NCBI RefSeq assembly: GCF_010389155.1
Contig: NC_057763.1
Coordinates: 32,594,645-32,658,644, forward strand
From: Erigeron canadensis
Taxonomy: Eukaryota > Streptophyta > Magnoliopsida > Asterales > Asteraceae
Direction: 5' to 3'
DNA: 64,000 bases
Positions within the stretch are counted from its first letter, which is position 1; every line of letters starts with the position of its first letter. Shown in pieces: positions 61,334-64,000 of this stretch. The notes beneath the pieces were generated by a model that worked only from the letters and a program-made list of their open reading frames with translations, was not told the origin of the DNA and ran no database searches. A program made the translations under genes and the position numbers.

Positions 61334-62140
61334 TCTTAATATATAGTATAAGACAGTTGAACTAATGACTTATTAACTAATTAAATCGTTCAATTTTATC
61401 CAATTGACTATCGCTTATGTCATCATTTAGATAAACTATAAATTAAAATTCATAATAATAGTTATCCAAAAATTATTATAATATTATTTATATTAATTTG
61501 TAGAAAAAGTCTCCTTAATTTATACTTTTTTTTTTCCATCAACAATTTACACTGTTTAGCCCTCAATACTTTATTTATATTTATTTTTAACCTTCAACTT
61601 GAGAGGATTTCTTTAAAATTTCTAAAAAAGTTACAAAAAGTATTTATATGTAATTTTTTTTAAGTTACAATTATCATTCAAATCAAGAGTCCTAATTGTT
61701 ATCAAATAAATTAAAAACAACCATAATTGTTATCTAATTATCATAAGACAAGTGATTGAAAATGAGCCCGCATCATGACCACATACATATACATGAATGT
61801 CAAGTATATGATCAAAAGTATAGTTATATTTTAATTTTTACTTATATTTTCATAATAATATTACATTATGAGTATAACTGGTTTCAAAACCTTTTATAAT
61901 AGGAAAATTATTGTAGCATGTGCATTGTGGAATGACTACGTCAAACAGTTCCATCAATATATCTCAGCTAATAATGACAGTGACGAACATGCGATTATTG
62001 TACTATAACTTGCACATTATAACACTTAGAACCGTATATCTTCAAAATTATAAGATTTTATAAATTAAATGTATGAAGATCTAGTATTGATAATATCGTA
62101 AATCCCGTGTCCAGTATTGAACACGGGTCTAAAATCTAGT
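61334..62140 (+). mobile_element. Non-autonomous Helitron (807 bp)
   Basis: The 3' end is textbook: the hairpin CCCGTGT...ACACGGG (62104-62127) and then CTAGT at 62136-62140, followed by T. A fitting 5' end TCTTAATATATAGTATAAGA starts at 61334 after an A, so the insertion is between A and T as expected. The interior has no Rep/helicase. The 3' end is firmer than the 5' end. Confidence 0.62.
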
Positions 62141-62188
62141 TTTTCTAACTAACAAGTTAAGAATTATAACTTTAAAACTTTTATTAGT

Positions 62189-62436
62189 ACTAGCATTGTA
62201 CCCGCGCGTTACGGCGGTTTGATGGTGATGACGACTGGTAGTAGTAGCGGCGGCCGTCATGGTGTTGGTGGTGGTGGGTGTAACTATAAATGTAATTTAT
62301 GTAAAGAGGTATTGGAAATAATCTAGAAGATAAGAGATTGATTGTGTAAATTAATTTATTAAGGATAAAATGATAATTTTGTATTTAATATTTTTATGAG
62401 AGAGAAAAAATGATAATTATTATAAGATAGTATAGA
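62189..62436 (-). mobile_element. Small non-autonomous Helitron (248 bp), minus orientation
   Basis: On the minus strand it starts A|TCTATACTATCTTATAA at 62436 and ends GTAACGCGCGGGTACAATG followed by CTAGT at 62193-62189. The 3' part holds a GGT/GGC-rich stretch. The base after CTAGT is A where T is usual. It lies 48 bp from the Helitron at 61334-62140. Confidence 0.65.
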
Positions 62437-64000
62437 TAATACGAGTATAAAAATACCAAAAAGGTTATGACAAAAGGGTATCAGATGATAAGCTAAATGT
62501 ATGTTCAAAAAGCAACCATACGTCCATACTACTTAGTACTTTACAGGCATTTTGTACTTGTTCGTTGGATTTGGATTCTCGAATATAGTTGTGGGCCTGT
62601 GACCTGTGTGTAGCATCATTGTAGGCTTATGTATTAACGTCATTTTATTTTTTTTGCAATTTAACATTAGCCCTCTCATAAAGCCCAACATACATAGCCT
62701 TACAGGATCACTTTTTGTAATTTCGTACCAATTCAAGGTTTTTAAATTTGAGATTCTACTGAGGATTTTTATGCATGTTTACATGATCGGATCGAAAAAT
62801 CTTACCTATTCATCTATGTATTTATAATTCATATTATTTACTAAACGTGTTATAAACTTATGATACGTTCGTAGTTGTAACATCGTAACCGTAGTGCAAT
62901 ACCAACATTATGAATTCAAATTGCTAAACTTTAATATTAAAAATTTGGATTCTTAGGTACCTAACCTTTTGAGTTTTGTGTATAAAAAGTGTTAAAGCTT
63001 ATCGCTAAGTCATCTATCAATTAACATACTAACATTTTATGAGTAAATTTAGCTTATTGGTGGTTTTTTAATACAAGGCTTCAAGCAAATGCAAGATTGA
63101 ATAGTAACGAAATCCTAACAATGAATTATTGAGTTTAATTTAGAAGGGTAAGAAATGGAATGATAGGATATTATCTTATTTTTTTATTCTTGAGTTTTTT
63201 AGATAAAAGAAAGGAAAAAAATTGAAATGATAATTCAAGGGTTTTAAGTCCTAAAATTTTCTGGTCAAATTGACCTGATTTGGAAGGAAATGAGAAAACC
63301 TTTGTTTACAATTACCACTCTACCCTTGAACATAACCCTTCAAATCTTCAACAATCCAGCCGCACAGATCTATCTTCCTACTGAAATTGAATATTTCTTT
63401 TGTTTTTGTAATTGTTTTTATTGTTTTAAATTTGTTATGGGGTGATTTATAGAAAGAAAGCTTTAGGCCAGTCTTTTTTATCTGAATTCGTGATTGATAG
63501 ATCCTTTTTGTTTACTCTGAGCTTTAAAAAGAAGAAAAAAAAAATACCTTCCCAGCTTATGTTCTCTTTTGTCTCTTGTCTCCATATTTTTCTTTCTCTT
63601 TTTTCAAAAGCCAAAATCGTTTACAATGATCTCGAATCTGCATCTCCTTTTATATAATAAGGACATTTTAGTAAAAGTATACTTTTTTCTTCTTTCTTTT
63701 CCGTTCATTCTTTTTAGACTTGAGAATATAGTTTATCTATATTAATTTTTTTCCATTCTTTCACTATCCAATCTTTCTCTTCTCTTTCTATCTATTTTTA
63801 ACTTAAGAATGGAGTGTAATATTCTATAATTGGGATCGGAATTGATCCAATATAAATCTTATGCTTCAATAGATCCGGGTCATTTTGGTTGATCAAAAAT
63901 TAACATAAAATCTTAAGATCTTAAGATCAAGATCATTAATTCATTATTTACTTTTCGGTTTGGTTAAATGGAACTTTTAAGGCTGTTAGTTAAGGTGTGT
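62437..64000. other. AT-rich sequence to the right edge, no gene seen
   Basis: No exon, repeat or RNA gene could be supported. CT-rich tracts at 63540-63600 and 63680-63800 could be a leader or promoter of a gene beyond the edge, but that is a guess. Confidence 0.45.

Overview
The window is nuclear DNA of a flowering plant. It shows AT-rich intergenic DNA, GT..AG introns and plant-only gene families (BES1/BZR1, LRR-malectin RLK, DUF641/GIL1). Its dense small transposons are also typical of plants. The style of the repeats suggests an asterid, perhaps Asteraceae, but that is inference. There are no rRNA or tRNA genes, operons or CRISPR arrays.

Layout. (1) 1-9360 is a dead L1-type LINE on the minus strand. 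Two different solo LTRs sit inside it, each with an exact 5-bp target duplication. (2) 9808-18840 (+) is a 24-exon LRR-malectin receptor kinase; the exons I placed sum to 1,017 codons plus stop, with no frame break. (3) 20730-23487 (-) is a two-exon BES1/BZR1-type transcription factor with a Mutator-like MITE in its intron. (4) 27989-29125 (-) is a PP2A activator (PTPA) with a single coding exon and a probable 5'UTR intron. (5) 32389-37157 (+) is a 10-exon gamma-glutamyl hydrolase. (6) 38386-42871 (+) is an 8-exon DNA polymerase delta subunit 3 with a C-terminal PCNA-binding motif and an upstream E2F-type site. (7) 43240-44378 (-) is a compact four-exon ubiquitin-domain-containing (UBTD-like) gene of 115 codons. 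(8) 44854-48018 (-) is a 7-exon NHL-repeat membrane protein. (9) 48.9-54 kb is repeat-rich and includes a hAT-type MITE, a foldback MITE and a long inverted-repeat element carrying a broken piece of a SEH1 nucleoporin gene. (10) 55255-56553 (+) is a DUF641/GIL1-like gene. (11) 57.8-64 kb holds a SINE, an orphan RPA-like first exon, a truncated LINE tail and several Helitron ends.

The genes do not form one pathway. The BES1/BZR1-like factor and PTPA touch the same biology, because PP2A dephosphorylates BZR1-type factors, but their adjacency is probably chance. The most unusual features are the nested LINE/LTR structure with clean duplications, the SEH1 fragment between long inverted repeats, and a duplicated splice acceptor in the receptor kinase. 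I saw no convincing new multi-gene system. Exon borders were read by eye from splice consensus, family similarity and preservation of reading frame.
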